The notes: generated by a model not told the origin, from the letters alone. 64,000 nt of DNA from Gamarada debralockiae (GCA_002803225.1 NXFV01001946.1:1-64000), one strand, 5' to 3'. Positions 46,859 to 59,814 are shown, counted from the stretch's first letter. Made by a program: numbers and translations.

Positions 46859-48003
46859 TCAGCTCAACTCCCCTAACCCAGCAGTGGGCTTCGGTCCACC
46901 TCTCTCCTTGGAGACTGCTTCGGCACCGCTACCTCTCCAGGCACTGGTGATCAATCCGACGATGTGATCAACTCCTTTGCCCTTTTTGACTTGTGCAAAG
47001 ACAGTAGGACCACCTTCTCTCATCTTCCTCGCATCTCGATCCATGACCTCGAGATCCGCACCCACGGCTTCGGCCAAATCCGTTTTGTTCACCACTAACA
47101 AATCACTCTGCGTAATGCCTGGTCCACCCTTTCGTGGAATCTTATCTCCGCCACTAACATCAATTACGTAGATGATGTAATCAGCCAGTTCTCGAGAGTA
47201 ATTGGCTGCTAAGTTGTCACCTCCAGATTCGATGAGTAGGATGTCGGATTGAAACTCGCGATGCAGGTCTTCCAGAGCTGCGAGGTTGGCGGAGATATCT
47301 TCACGTACGGCGGCGTGAGGACACCCTCCAGTTTCGATAGCACGAATGCGTGATGCGGGCAAGGCTTTGTGTTTGGTGAGGAATTCAGCGTCCTCGCGCG
47401 TGAAGATATCATTGGTCACTGCTGCGATCGAGTATTTTTCTCGTAGAGCATTACAAAGTGCTAGCATCAACGCTGTCTTACCCGAGCCGACAGGACTGTG
47501 ATTTGGTTTGTCAGTATTATGATAACAATTTGCGTGATTCAATAACAGGAGGAGCTGGGACAGCCATGTCCATTGCATTGGAGATTGCTTCGAGCAGAAT
47601 GATCTTTTCAGGCTCTCTCACCTCCATGGACCTCCATAAAAAGCATTCTTGCCAATAGTAACAATAGACCTCAAAGAATTTTGTTATTCAAACCCGACAA
47701 TGCATATATCTATCCCTTCAATCAATCCGTCCAAGAAGACAAGGAATTAAATCATGTCACGTGGACTACCCGCGCCTCAAAATTGTATGAAAAACGCTCT
47801 GACCTGAAGGGAATGACATGTACATACCCTCCAATGCCAACAGTAAAGGCTCTTTCTGCCCAGTCTCTGCCCTCAATTATCGGCATCTCACGCCCCATAT
47901 AGCTGCCGGGTCCATCAAGAATCTCGTGGGTGTGTCCATGATCGGCTGCCGCGGGGTCGTGGGAATGGTTGCCACCATTTTCATGAGAGTGAGAATGAGA
48001 CAT
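46859..48003 (-). CDS. ureG: Urease accessory GTPase UreG
   Basis: Exons 47828-48003 and 46859-47495 give 270 aa. UreG is a SIMIBI-class GTPase that delivers nickel to urease in the cytosol. The N-terminus is His-rich ([21 protein letters not shown]), a likely metal-binding tail that is typical of eukaryotic UreG. The P-loop [14 protein letters not shown] is formed across the intron. Further signatures are [28 protein letters not shown] with the Cys-Pro-His nickel site, [20 protein letters not shown], and VVNKTDLA for base recognition. The intron of 332 bp (47496-47827) is unusually long for this locus, but donor GTATGT and acceptor CACAG fit, and the joined sequence is continuous with the family. 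No other urease gene is in the window. Confidence 0.94.
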
Positions 48004-49174
48004 TTTGAGTAAAGGAGTTATATTGCAGGTGGATTAAGGAGAGACGACAGGATCAGACAAAACGGGTACCAGAGTGTAAAGTTGAGGAGGTGAGGTTTGT
48101 TGGCAGCCGAGAATCGTTTTAGTCAGATCCCTGTCACTTATCCGCGGATAAGGAATCGCACACGGACTCTCCCACACGATATCCAAGGACTCCATCTTTA
48201 TTCTTGCTTTATTCCACGTCATCAAAATTTACAAACGAACTTCCTGTGGTTTCTCTCACTCCTTTTTTTGGTTTTTTTTTATAGGAAACCAGAGAGGCAG
48301 AGAATGATATATCACGTGACGTTCTAGCAAGCCTTATCAATCTTCTGGCTTAGCGATGTACGCGAAAACGCGATTTGCCCCTTCCTACGTCCTTCAATCA
48401 CAGATGCAGTGCATGAACGCAATCTTTTCATGATAGCATGGGACGGCAAACAGCAGTTGCAATTCCTCAAGCTGCCAATCATGGAGGGGCGCTCGAGCAA
48501 TGCTCATTGCGCCACCAACATGCAGGAAGTGTCGTTTCATTGAACCAGGCCGCCGGGAATGCACGACTGCGAGTCCAATCGAGTCAGCAGCATCTTCTGG
48601 GGGGCATCGTCCTCCTCCACCGAAGGTACGAAGGAAGGCGGGCTGACTGCGCGTCTCAGTGTTTGAGAAGAGTGCAATTACGAGCTTCAAGAATAGGGGT
48701 TCTATGGGACAAGTGAGGAAGGCACATGGGTAACTTGGACGAAGTTATTAGGCCAATTCTCTTCTTTACCCAGTCATGCTACCTCCCGCACGAACTGTAA
48801 TATTGTGGAGTCTCGGGTAGATCCCGCGATCGACTATGCGGCGTCTATGGAAGCTGTCACAGTTTCTACCCAGCAAGCGAGCAAGCCATGGGCGCTTTGC
48901 ATTATTTTCAATCGCTGAAGAAGTCTCAGCCCCTGTGGCAATTCCCTGTCGGCTTTCTAACAGACAGAGCGTAGTTGCCTACTTGGGTTGTATTCGTTTC
49001 CATAATCAGGGGAGTGCAACAAGGGTCGTGTTGGTCACGCTCGAGGTGTGGTGCAGCGACTTGTTGGTTGACCCCACCTTCCCATACCTTGCGCCAACAG
49101 CCACTAATTTTGCACTATTTTTGATTTGGTATTCAACTGTTTTTCTCTCTTTGCCCCTCACCGTCCAACCTACG
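48004..49174. other. Divergent intergenic region
   Basis: This separates UreG from the dynamin-like gene. A T-run at 48264-48280 and a CACGTGAC motif near 48313 are present. No gene can be supported. Confidence 0.4.
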
Positions 49175-51780
49175 ATGCAAACATCGACAAGTCAATCATT
49201 CTGCAAGCCTACCGCAAGCCAACAAACTACCATGAGCGGCAACTCAGATGCTACGAGCAGTCAACCGAAAGATAAGAAGGATTCCAAAGAGAACGATGAC
49301 TCTAATGCCGAACTTCCGTATCCCAAGCTTCAGAAGACGGATAGCTTGGCCATCAAAAACAAGTTATCGCCGGAATTCAATAACGTCAAAGATGAGGCAG
49401 AACTCGGGAAAATGATGGGAGACAATGGAGAGAAACTTCTTGTTCTGGTAGATGATATTCGCAAGATCGACAAGCTCCGTGACATCGAGCTGGATATTCC
49501 CCAGGTATTCTTGATGCCTACAAAGCTTTGACTGCCGACTAACTCAATTTTGGAAGATTGTAGTTGTCGGCGACACGAGCACTGGCAAGTCTTCAGTACT
49601 TCAAGCGCTCACCCGACTTCCCTTTCCGGTCGCCAGCGGCCTTTGTACTCGGTTTGTTACAGAGACCACGATCCGCCGATGCGCCCCTTCCGAAAGACCT
49701 GGCTACAAGATCGAAATGAAAGTGGAGGGGCCCGGTATATCTCAGGGTGCGCCGTTTGTACCCAAAATGTTTGACTCCGATCAATGGGCCGCGGTGTACC
49801 AGAAATTGAAGCAGGACATTGCTGACGCCTTCGACATGATGAGTCCGGACAATTTGCTTCCATCTGGTGTTTCTAGGAAAGATATGCAGTCAAAGCAGGG
49901 CATCGGATCGGCTGCGCCACGACCGAATCCGGTTCCTCAACTGCTGAAGCACAGATTAGAGATCAGTGTGCGCAAACCTGACCAAGCTCACTTTAGTATT
50001 GTCGACATCCCAGGTCTCGTCAGCAGTAAGTCTTCGCCACGGTTTAGGGCTTCATAACCACTCGTTAAGGAAGCTGCTGAAATATCCGAAAACATCGAGC
50101 TTATTTGAGCACAGGTGGAGCGGAAAGAGATATCCAACTCTCAGAAGAATTGGCCCGTCGATATATCAAGAACAAAGAGGCGATAATTCTGTATGCTCTA
50201 TCCTTCTCATCCTGGTGTAGCCCCTACTTATGTGTCTTGCAATCCAGAGCAATCACCCCAGCGGACAATGTCCTTGTGAACCAAAAGTGGCTCAACTTGG
50301 TGACAGAGGGCGGTGCACTCGATCGAACAATTGGAGTCATCACGAGGTGTGATAGAATTGAGAACACCACCGAAGGAAAGGTTAAGTTGCACTTCGCTGA
50401 ACCTCGCTTGCCTCAGCTCTGATCTGGTCCCTGTTGCAGATTTTCGATCTTCTACGCAACAACGTGGTATCTGAGTATCATCTGAACCTTGGGTGGTTTG
50501 CCGTCAGAAATCGCAGCCCCGAAGAAGTCCTAGACGAGGAATCGTTTGACGAGCGAGACAAGAAGGAAAAGGATCTGTTCGCAAGTGGAAAGTGGAAGGA
50601 AACTTTGTCAACTTCCTCTACCTTGGATTCCATCAAACCCGGGGTTCTAGGGACTTCCTGTCTAAAACATGCACTCCAGAAACATCTTCACAAACGGGTG
50701 AAGGAGAACTTTCCAGTCCTGAAACGCAAGATGAGGGACCTCGAAAATAAGTATGATGCTCAGATCCGAAGTATGGGCGAACCACGGGACAATCCACGAG
50801 ATCAACGAGTCTACTTGTCAGACATCCAAACTATGTACGAGGCAGAAGTCGAACGTTCATTGAGTGGTGACTATCGCCATGAAGATTTAAACCACGAGTC
50901 CCGCCTCCGGTATCACGTCAAGAAATTTAACGACCAGTTCGAATTTGATATTCAGAGAAAGGCCATCAAGTATCACTGGCAGGTGAATGATGAGGATGAC
51001 GAGGAAGACGGAATTGGAATCTTGCACTGGATTAACAACACATGGGATGCCCATCGCGGCTCGGAACCTCGTCACGATGCGCCTCGAAATCTCAAAAGGG
51101 AGCTCGTCAAGCAGCAAACCGAGTCATGGGAAGATAGAACGAGATTTTATATCGAGCAGGTCGAAGACGCCATTAAAGCGTGCAACGACTATCTATTCCA
51201 GTTCGCATGCACGGATGGCCAATTGCGCGAAAAGATCCGCGAAAAACTAGAGGCACGCGAAAGGACAGCATATAAGGTTGCCAACGCTGAGCTCCAGAAT
51301 ATCCTTTGGGACCGCAACTACATTGACAGCTGGAACCCTCAACTCGACATATTTATCACGGAGCTCCAGCGCCCCCGCATACAAAGGCAAGTGTATCAAC
51401 AGCAACAGCTACAAAAGAAGAAGGAAGGAAGCCAAGAAACCTCCCTTGAAGCGCCGTTTGAGGAGGTGTCAATTCGCGAGCAGTTTTATTCAGATAACAA
51501 GAAGGTCTTCGAAGTCCATGACTGGCTCTATGCATACTGGAAAGTGAGTTACCCGAGATTTGTGGATAATGTCATCATTCAAGTCGTTGAGAGGCACCTG
51601 TTGGGCTCGAATGGACCCTTGCGGTTGTTCAACCGAAAATGGATTATGCAATTGGACGATGATGAACTCAGGGAGCTTGTTGGCGAGAACGAGGAGACGA
51701 GGGATACGCGAAAAGAACTGAAGCAGAGGTTAGAAGGGTTGAAGGATGCGCTCAGGAAAACGGACAATGCTCTCTGCTAA
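49175..51780 (+). CDS. Dynamin-like GTPase
   Basis: Exons 49175-49504, 49557-50025, 50115-50190, 50248-50380 and 50440-51780 give 782 aa. The P-loop VVVGDTSTGKSSVLQALTRL lies near residue 115, directly after intron 1. G2 is the TRFVTETT stretch, G3 is VDIPGLVSS, and G4 is TRCDRIEN in place of the usual TKxD, so guanine recognition may differ. A long helical stalk follows (RVKENFPVLKRKMRDLENKY, EKIREKLEARERTAYKVANA), and the C-terminal GED-like part ends LRELVGENEETRDTRKELKQ. It resembles fungal Mx-type dynamins of unknown role rather than Vps1 or Dnm1. The first 60 residues are polar and disordered. The start at 49175 is chosen by frame; the Met at 49233 in the same frame is an alternative. 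Confidence 0.85.
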
Positions 51781-53256
51781 ATCGGTATGCAAAAGGATGA
51801 TGAGTAGAATCTTGAATGCTTTCTAACAACAGAAATTTGAGATGACAGTTGGGGAGGTTATAGTGATTGGGCTCAGTGTGCTTTGTCTCTCAAGCCTGTG
51901 TATACCGATAATACTTGTGTTCACGTCGAGGGTTCAATAATAGTAATCATACCAACTTGAAAAAAATGTGAGAAGTGCTATCACTCTGGGCTGCTTGATC
52001 GTTGAGTACCACAGGTGGAAAACGGAGATACTGTGCTTCCACAAGCCAGCAATTAACTTCAACTTTGGATTCAGCCAATAGTAGTATAGCCTACACGAGC
52101 TTATAAAAACGAGAATGGAGGGTAATTCCCTAGATAGATTCTCTTATTCACGTGATCTTACGCGTGACTGCCCGGCTTGGCCCGAGACGACTTTTACGCC
52201 ACGTCGCGATTTCAGGTCTTCGCTCTGATATTTCATCAGAGGGTTCTATCATTTGCATGAAGCAGGTCATCATTTCTTCCAATCGCGAGTTCTCCAGCCT
52301 CACCAACCTGCTCTCCAGCCCAAGGTGGCTTCAAGAGGATGTTGTCATTGCTCAATTGACTCCCAGATCAAACGCGAAAACGATACGACTTGTAATTTAC
52401 AATTATCCTAGCTGGTAGAGATCCCGAGTAGGTAAGCGGGTCGTGATCTATGAAGGGGGACGCACAGGTTCACTAATGGTCAAGGGGTTGGTCCAGGGGG
52501 AGGTCGACGTCAATAGAAGCGCCAATCACAGCCCGAGAAATCGGTTCGAGTTGGTTCGAGTTTACTACGTATAGAAGAGTAGGAATCCGTCACGAAAAAC
52601 TGTCCGACAAGCCCGAATGAATTATCCGCGTATCACGCACGCTCCGATCCGCATTACGGAGGGTCGGAGGGTCGCACCATCGCACGGTCACCAGCCTCAT
52701 TGACAGCGGTGAAAGCTCACCCCGAGGCAGCCCAGAGAAGTGAGAATGATCAGCAAACTCTGTTGATTCAAGAGTATGTAGATTAGAATGATAAAAATCC
52801 AAGAGAGAGGAAGCAGAGAGAAAGAGACCAAAGCAGCCCGAGGCCCACAGCGGATGGCGCTTGCAGCTCATTCACGTCACGTGCACGTGGCGCAGCAGTC
52901 TATTGTTTCAAAGCTGCTCATTCGTTAGGTTTGCTCAATACGTAGTACAGCGGGTGGTGAGCACCCTCCGTGACAATGGACAATGGAAGGCGTTGGGGGT
53001 GTAATCAAATCAAGGGAAGTTGTGCATGCCTGCAAACAAGCACATTTAATATATATTTCTTCATTACTTGTCCACATCACACAACTCGCCCTCACCTCTG
53101 CCTGTGCTGCGCTTCATCCATACACACACACACACACACACACACATACCGACTACTACTTGCGACAAACGCCAGGCAACACCTCCTACAGTAATCACTA
53201 CCTTCTTGGCGACGCTTATCAGGATCTGATCCACGCCGCTACGCTCGTTTACAACC
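51781..53256. other. Intergenic region with a dinucleotide repeat
   Basis: No gene is supported in this 1.5 kb. The last 250 bp should be the promoter of the MFS gene, with an (AC)n run about 110 bp upstream of its start. Confidence 0.4.
53122..53147 (+). repeat. (AC)n microsatellite
   Basis: About 13 uninterrupted AC units lie in the likely 5' UTR of the MFS pump gene. Confidence 0.9.
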
Positions 53257-55241
53257 ATGTTCACAAAGAAAGAGAAAGAGCCGCAACATGAGAACGAGCA
53301 AAATGAGGAGCCCACTGACTCCACCGACTTCGTCTACCCTTCGGGTCTCAGGCTCGCGCTCATCCTGATCTCCATGTACATTGGCATGTTCCTAGTGGCC
53401 CTGGTACGTGAGCAAGGAGCAGCATGTCCATGTACAGCACGTACAAGCTGACCAGCTTCTTTCGCAGGATAAACTTATCATCGCAACCGCCATACCCGCC
53501 ATCACCAACGAATTCAACGCGGCAAACGATATTGGCTGGTATGGCACAGCCTACCTGCTCACCAACTGCGCCTTCTTGTTGGTATTTGGAAAACTATACA
53601 CCTTCTTGAACGTCAAGGCCACCTTCCTGACAGCCGTCCTATTGTTCGAGATCGGCTCGGCCATCTGCGGCGCGGCACCCAACTCAATCGCTTTCATCAT
53701 TGGCAGGGCCATTGCCGGCCTGGGAGCCGGAGGCGTCCAGTCTGGCGTCGTATGTTTTCCCTTCTCTTCATTAAACACTATTGCACGACCACCCTTCTTT
53801 CTCTGCGCTGCTTGGTCTTTCTCATCCAACTTGCTCATACCATAGTGCATTAGGTCACCATCATTGTCTACGCTGTTCCGCTGGGGAAACGGCCCTTATA
53901 TCAGGGTCTCTTTGGTGCCGTATATGGGATCTCGTCGGTGCTCGGCCCGCTGGTCGGTGGCGCCTTCACCACGAACGTCACCTGGCGATGGTGCTTCTAC
54001 ATCAACCTTCCCTTGGGGGGCGTGGTCCTGGTGTTCGTCTTCTTCTTGCTCCGTATCCCCGACCGTTCCAACACCACGGATACTCTAAAACGCAAACTGC
54101 AGCAGCTCAATGCTGAGGGCCAAATCGCTCTCCTTCCCGCAGTAATCTGCTTGTGCCTGGCTCTACAATGGGGCGGTTTCACGTACAGTGTAAGTGCCAA
54201 GCCTGGGGTTCCTTCCACGGCGCCTTCTCTGCTGCCTTGGACCGGCGGAGCTGACCGCATTTAGTGGAGCGACGGGCGTATCATCGCGTTACTTGTACTC
54301 GCTTTCGTCCTATTGATCGCCTTTGTCTTGATCCAAGTCTGGAAACCAGAGCGAGCCACTGTGCCACCGCGCATTTTCATCCAGCGCAGCATCTACAGCG
54401 GCTTCTTCGTGAGCTGTTGCCTTGGCGCGCACCAGACGCTGTTGCGTAAGTCTGCCCCACTTAGATGTAAATGTTATCGTGTGCTGATGCCAGAACCCCA
54501 GTCTATTACCTTCCCATCTGGTTCCAGGCCATTAAGGCAGACTCAGCCGTTGCGAACGGCATCCACCTCCTGCCCCAGGTGCTCGCCCTCGTTGTTGCGT
54601 CCATTCTCACCGGCGTGTTAACGACCCGCGTCGGCTATTACACGCCCTTCTTGATCTTCGGCATCTGCGTCACAACGGTCGGCGCCGGTTTGCTCACCAC
54701 CCTTCAAGTCAACACGACGGTGGGCCAATGGATCGGTTACCAGATCTTGTATGGTTGGGGCTTCGGCAGTTGCGTTCAGGCACCCAACATGGCTGCGCAG
54801 ACAGTGCTACCACGCGACGAAGTGTCTATCGGCGCTTCGCTCATGCTTTTCGCTCAGACGCTCTTCGGGGCCATCTTCGTCTCGATCGGGCAGAACGTCC
54901 TTGACGGCCAACTGGCCACACGCCTCGCCGGCATCCCAGGCATCACCTCCCAGCAAATTGAGAACGCTGGCGCCACCGACCTCTTGAAAATCATTCCAAC
55001 TCGGTACTACACCGTAGCGTTAGAGGCCTACAATGACTCGCTGCGCGTATGCTTCCAAGTCGCCCTTATCGTGGCTTGCCTCTGCATTCTTGGCGGGCTT
55101 GGCATGGAGTGGCGTAGCGTGAAGAAGGAGAAGGAGAATCCTCCGCTCAAGGCTCCTGAAGTCGAGCAAAATATTAAGGAGGGTAGGACCTGGAGTGATT
55201 CGGCCGGCAAGGAAGCGAAGGAAGCGAACGATGCCCAATAG
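53257..55241 (+). CDS. MFS efflux pump, DHA2 (14-helix) family
   Basis: Exons 53257-53403, 53468-53749, 53854-54189, 54265-54445 and 54502-55241 give 561 aa. It is a drug/toxin proton antiporter of the AflT-like type found in many secondary-metabolite loci. Signatures are [20 protein letters not shown] (motif D1, formed across intron 1), [52 protein letters not shown] followed by INLPLGG (motif C of the 14-helix group), and [20 protein letters not shown]. The C-terminal tail is charged ([20 protein letters not shown]). For intron 4 the acceptor at 54501 was chosen because it alone keeps the frame. The substrate is unknown. Confidence 0.92.
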
Positions 55242-56044
55242 ATTAATCGGACTAGGGCTGTGTTACCCTCCCTCTCAATCCAACACACATCTTCTTGCTC
55301 TTCTTTTCAAGCCATAACAGGCTGCGGCCGACAAGGAGAGGGATAAAGTATGAGGACGCAGTCGCGGGAGTGAATGTCAGGTCTTGAAGAAGGCGTTTCC
55401 TGGGCAATCACACTTGCGGCAAAGGAACGGCCCGATGTGGAGGAGAAACTGGTGTCTGCCTTTTTGCTTCCCTTACTGTAGAATAGAGAATAGGACTGGA
55501 TAGAACTGTACGATAGATGCCATACAAACACCCACCCCACTCAAGCATGCCCTGTACACAAAATCCTTCATTGCGTCTTGCGGTATAGACAAGACGGGAT
55601 TTGCATCAGATTGCATGTAATGGGAATTGTGATAATATAGCAGAGAGCACGAGTTGAAGTTGGGTCAAGACTGAATTCTGTCATCTCTCCATGCCATCTG
55701 GCACCCTTTCCTAATGTTCTCGATTAGAGTCCGCTAGTGCCACGCCGGGAGTGGGAGTTGCTAACTGTTATTACCTCCTTCATCGCCTTTCTGATAACTG
55801 TTCTGGTTCTGGGTTGCTGAGCCTCGGGCTTCCTGTGTCTCTTTTGACAAAGTCACGATAACGGCTGAGAGGGTCAGTCGTTTCACTTACGACACGGGCA
55901 GTAATTGTAAAGCTCCACTCCCCACCATCCCACTTGCGGTTGATAGTCTTCCAAATTGCAGATGCAATAACTCAGTCAACAACCGATGTCGGCGTCGCAG
56001 ATATTTCGGCGTTAGACAGTGTCGGCTAATGAATAATTCTCTAA
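55242..56044. other. Intergenic region
   Basis: The 3' UTR of the MFS gene and sequence without clear features. No gene is supported. Confidence 0.4.
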
Positions 56045-56385
56045 TCACGCAAAATATGGCACAGCGGTCGCTTTCAGGAGTGCCCATGCTTCATCAAACG
56101 CCTGGGCCACCTCCGGTGAAAGGACCCTTCTCCGTATTCGCCAAGTTCTCCTCCAGCTGCGCAACTCTATTCGCCCCAATGATGACTGCGTCGCCATATT
56201 CACTCTTCAACAAGCTATGGTGACTTGACCACCGAACCGCCACCTCAGGGGTCGTCATCCCATGCTTCTTAACCACCGGCCTGATCACATCCAGCGCGGC
56301 AAAGGACGGCTCGTTCCAGTACTGCTTGCGGTAGTAACCTTCGGCCTTTGGGTCAAACCGTGAAGCGGAGAAGCTAACAACTGAA
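56045..56385 (-). pseudogene. 3' remnant of an aldo-keto reductase (aflatoxin-aldehyde reductase type)
   Basis: The minus strand encodes FDPKAEGYYRKQYWNEPSFA, then VIRPVVKKHGMTTPEVAVRW and SHHSLLKSEYGDAVIIGANR, QLEENLANTEKGPF, a one-base frameshift near 56115, then VAQAFDEAWALLKATAVPYF and a stop at 56045. This is the C-terminal third (about 110 residues) of an AKR7-type reductase, including the NADPH-binding loop region. The N-terminal barrel with the catalytic Asp, Tyr, Lys and His is absent; sequence further upstream does not continue it. It is a truncated, frameshifted pseudogene. Confidence 0.75.
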
Positions 56386-56567
56386 ATGCTGATTCGCTAA
56401 GCGATCCTCCCGAACCCAGCCGAACGCACAGTACAATCATCCCGAGCCCGCCATACAAAGTACATGTACCCTCCCGATTATCCCGAATGCGGTTGCCTCC
56501 CGAACGCACTGCAATAGCCATCCGAGAGCACTAGCCACCCGAGCTTACCACCGGTAGCCTCCAAAGG

Positions 56568-58955
56568 TTATATGTGGCTCTGCTCAGCCACGAAGTCGTC
56601 AAACATGCTTCCGAATGCCGCCACGTCATTATCAACCGCAAAAAAAGAGGGATCCAAAGCCATGTTCTGCGTATAGTCGAAACTGCCGAAATAGCTTTGT
56701 GCGGCTACTCCTGGCATCTGATCAAAGAATCCTATCGCGTGACTAATATTAGTATACTGGTCGAGCACTAATGCAAGTTCTACTCACCATCTGAAGCTGT
56801 CAAAATAGGTGCGCTTGATTTGTCCAAATCTTGCTGCAGCACGGTCGTGATGGCTTTTGCTGCTCTTCGTGCCTCTATGGACCGGTCGACATTCTTCTCC
56901 CACAGACTTTTTGCAAGGTTCAAAGCTTCTATGATATCATCTCGCCTATGCAAAGCGCAAGAATTCGTCGTACCAACGTGTCCCTCATTGAATCTACTCA
57001 AAGCAAAACACAACATCATCGTAGCTTGCAGAAATTCATGGTTAAGCGACGAGGCCACCTTCCAGCGAATGCCGAACATAAGACCTCCAGGCTGAGTCTC
57101 TTCGTTCATTCTTCGCTGATGTTCTAGAATTGCTAGGGCAGCTTTGATGCATAGCTCATTGGAATTCGTGCTTTCTTCTCCAACGGAGCCTTTCACGAAG
57201 CTCCGTCGATGGAGGAGATAAACAGCCTTGTGTATAAGAATGTCCAAGAACATCCGGTTCAGTATCGTAACAGGGTTGTCTGCAATTGATGTCTCGAGCG
57301 ACCTATACTTTAACCATGCAGGTATGGCATCGATAGCCCTTTCAAGTTTGGAACCTAGTGCAGCACTGGTGGCGGATGACGGCGGCCCCGCTTCAGTGGC
57401 GTCATATATCTCCGCTGCTACTTTGATGATGGCATTCCTCTGGATGATGTACAGGAGCGGAGTAGATTCTGTCAATGGCCGCTCGGGTGGGATTTCATCA
57501 TGCTCGAAGCTAATGTCATGGTCGAGCAAGTGCGCAGGCGGACGTGTATCACATTGGGAGTCCTTTATGATACGTGGCAATCCAACTTGTGTGCTCGTAA
57601 AGAAATCCATATGGTATAGGGCGATCCAGAGCCGTCGCCGAAGTTCTGCCTGCAATGGTCGAATATCTGGCCAGTGACAGGGATCGCGGTGCAGACCCAT
57701 GCGCAACGCGATCCGGATAACGACGCCAATCAGGATCCAGTTGCCAATGGATGCATCGACGTTCAAGTTCTGGTCAACAGCAAAGTGTAAGGTCAGCGTT
57801 TCTACGGTGTATCTGCTCGGCCGGAGATAATCCCCAGCGATCAAGCAGTGGATGGTGAGAGTTCGATAGGTCTCAAGCATGTCCTGTGATTCTACGGCGG
57901 GCAAGCCAAGAGATCCGATATCTTGCTGCTGGAGGAATGCGGACATGCTCATGACACTGAACAAGAGTCCTACCCACATAATGGGGGTGGCTGAAGGGTT
58001 GCCCCAAAAGTCTGCGTACTACACACAGAATGAGCAAGTAAAACTAAGAGCGACGGCACGGAATCCTGACCTCTGCGAGGAACGTGTTCCGGTGTAAAAT
58101 GACTAATGGCTCGCAGTGCCGCGTTAGCGAATGACGAAACGCGATCGAGGATTCAAGTAGTAATCTCAAGACTTACAAGGGGCCATGTCGAAAGCATTGA
58201 AGAACTGGGAGACATGTCTATCAACTACCTTGCGTGGAGGCATCATGGCCAGAATCTGCTCCCTCGGAAGACAGGGTGCACTGTTGAGGAGAGAGATCCT
58301 CGTGATTGGTGATCCCTGCATCAAGCCACCATCAAATGAACTCGATTCGAAACTTGTGGTGCTGTTTGAGTACTCCTCGGACAGCTCATCTTTGAGGCGT
58401 CGGATCTGGAAAAATCGTCATTAGGTCACTCAATATAGACTTCTCGTAAAGACGACTCACGTCCTCTAAGATCGTGACCCAATGGGAACTGCCAGTATAG
58501 ACGGCATGGTTATCAGTGAGACTTAATTTGCCCATGTCATCTATTACATGGCCATCGGGAGGAGCAAGCGGTGGTCCAGGGTCGTTGCGAACCTCGCTTG
58601 GTGTTGCAATATCGGCCGACGGCTGGCGTGAGCTCTGTACAATGTCTCTTATATCGGTAACGATGTTTTCAAGGCGAGCGATTCTCTGACGAGCCTGTTG
58701 GTTTCTGGCATGAGGTCTGTAGTCGATGGCATCTTTTCGCTCTTGCTCTGAACAGCTGTAGGTGCATCCTGCAGGCTTGCCGCGTCGTGCACAAGCGCCA
58801 CACGGAGACTGTCTGTTGCAACGAAGTCTGCAGGAGTTTCAACACGCTCCATCCCATCACGAAAAGGGACCGACTCACTTGCGTCCTCTGCAAAAGGCGC
58901 AGCTCAGAATGGGCTTATCACGTCTCCTATTGTGGGATGCTGATTGCGCCATCAT
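56568..58955 (-). CDS. Zn2Cys6 transcription factor with fungal-specific regulatory domain
   Basis: Six exons on the minus strand (58879-58955, 58461-58827, 58177-58405, 58071-58102, 56788-58018, 56568-56731) give 699 aa with all phases matching. The zinc cluster has Cys at 19, 22, 29, 35, 38 and 47 (CAFCRGRKLRC ... CGACARRGKPAGC), interrupted by intron 1 as in many such genes. A short linker and a helical dimerisation stretch (QQARQRIARLENIVTDIRDI) follow. The middle region (HRNTFLAEYADFWGNP, IALRMGLHRDPCHWPDIRPL, ELRRRLWIALYHMDFFTSTQ) is the fungal-specific transcription factor domain. The C-terminus has acidic and aromatic residues that could activate transcription. It is a nuclear regulator; neighbouring pump and reductase remnant are possible targets. 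Confidence 0.92.
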
Positions 58956-59814
58956 TTGGGGGCTCTTCCGTTCGGGATGGAGGCTAGCTGAAGTGTTCAG
59001 AGTTCTCCAGCATTAGAGGCACGCTGTGTGGAGCCGGCGATTTTAGCGGACAAAGGTGGGTTGTGTTGGAACTTAAGGGTCCAACCAATCATAAGCTAGT
59101 AGCAACACTGGTAATATAGGATCACACAGTAACGCAATATAGCAGTTATTGGGTGCGGATGGGGGATCAGGTCGAATTGCATTCAGTAGCCCTCCAGGGA
59201 TAGGCTGTACAGGCTACCTATAGGCTCTACAGGCGATACGTGTCCAGTTCGGCCATTGCAGCCTCAGGCTCCAAGGCCCCTGGAACTAGCCACTTAGAAC
59301 TTGTGTAGTCGGATCGCACGAAGCCGCTTTCTACATAGCATGCTTTGTCGACCAGTCTTGTGGATCGCGCATCTTATAGAGGGATCACAACTTATCACGT
59401 GGCAGTCAGTTTGCAAGCAGTCTCCAGCTACACGTGCTGTAATCGCTCTCCCATCACACCAGATAGTTGCGATGGTTTATTTCCTTCTACACTAAGAATA
59501 CCGCATTAATTGCTCTATAAGACATTATCACCAGAAATGGTCTACAAGTTATAAGCAACGGCCTAAAAACGATCAAATGTAACTTTTCCATGTATAAGGT
59601 CGCGGGGACTCCCCAAAATAATTCCTGCATATAAGGGCCTATCCCTTGTATAAGCAACGGTCCAAATTCATTAAAAAGTAAGAATTTTACTTAGTAGAAC
59701 GTATCCTATAAAGCAATTACTACGGTAATGTTTTAATGCACAAGGCCTCCAATCTCTCATCCCCTTTGCAGAGGTTATCATTCTTAAGTGCTCTTTAATC
59801 TCAGCATTGCAAGC
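58956..59814. other. Intergenic region, AT-rich towards the right
   Basis: No gene is supported. Two copies of ataagcaacgg-c-aaa lie at 59549-59568 and 59649-59667, about 100 bp apart; they may be remains of a tandem repeat. Confidence 0.4.

Noticed and set aside
59301..59495. 64-codon frame between the regulator and the dynamin pseudogene
   Set aside because: Too short, no family signal, lies in repeat-like AT-rich DNA.
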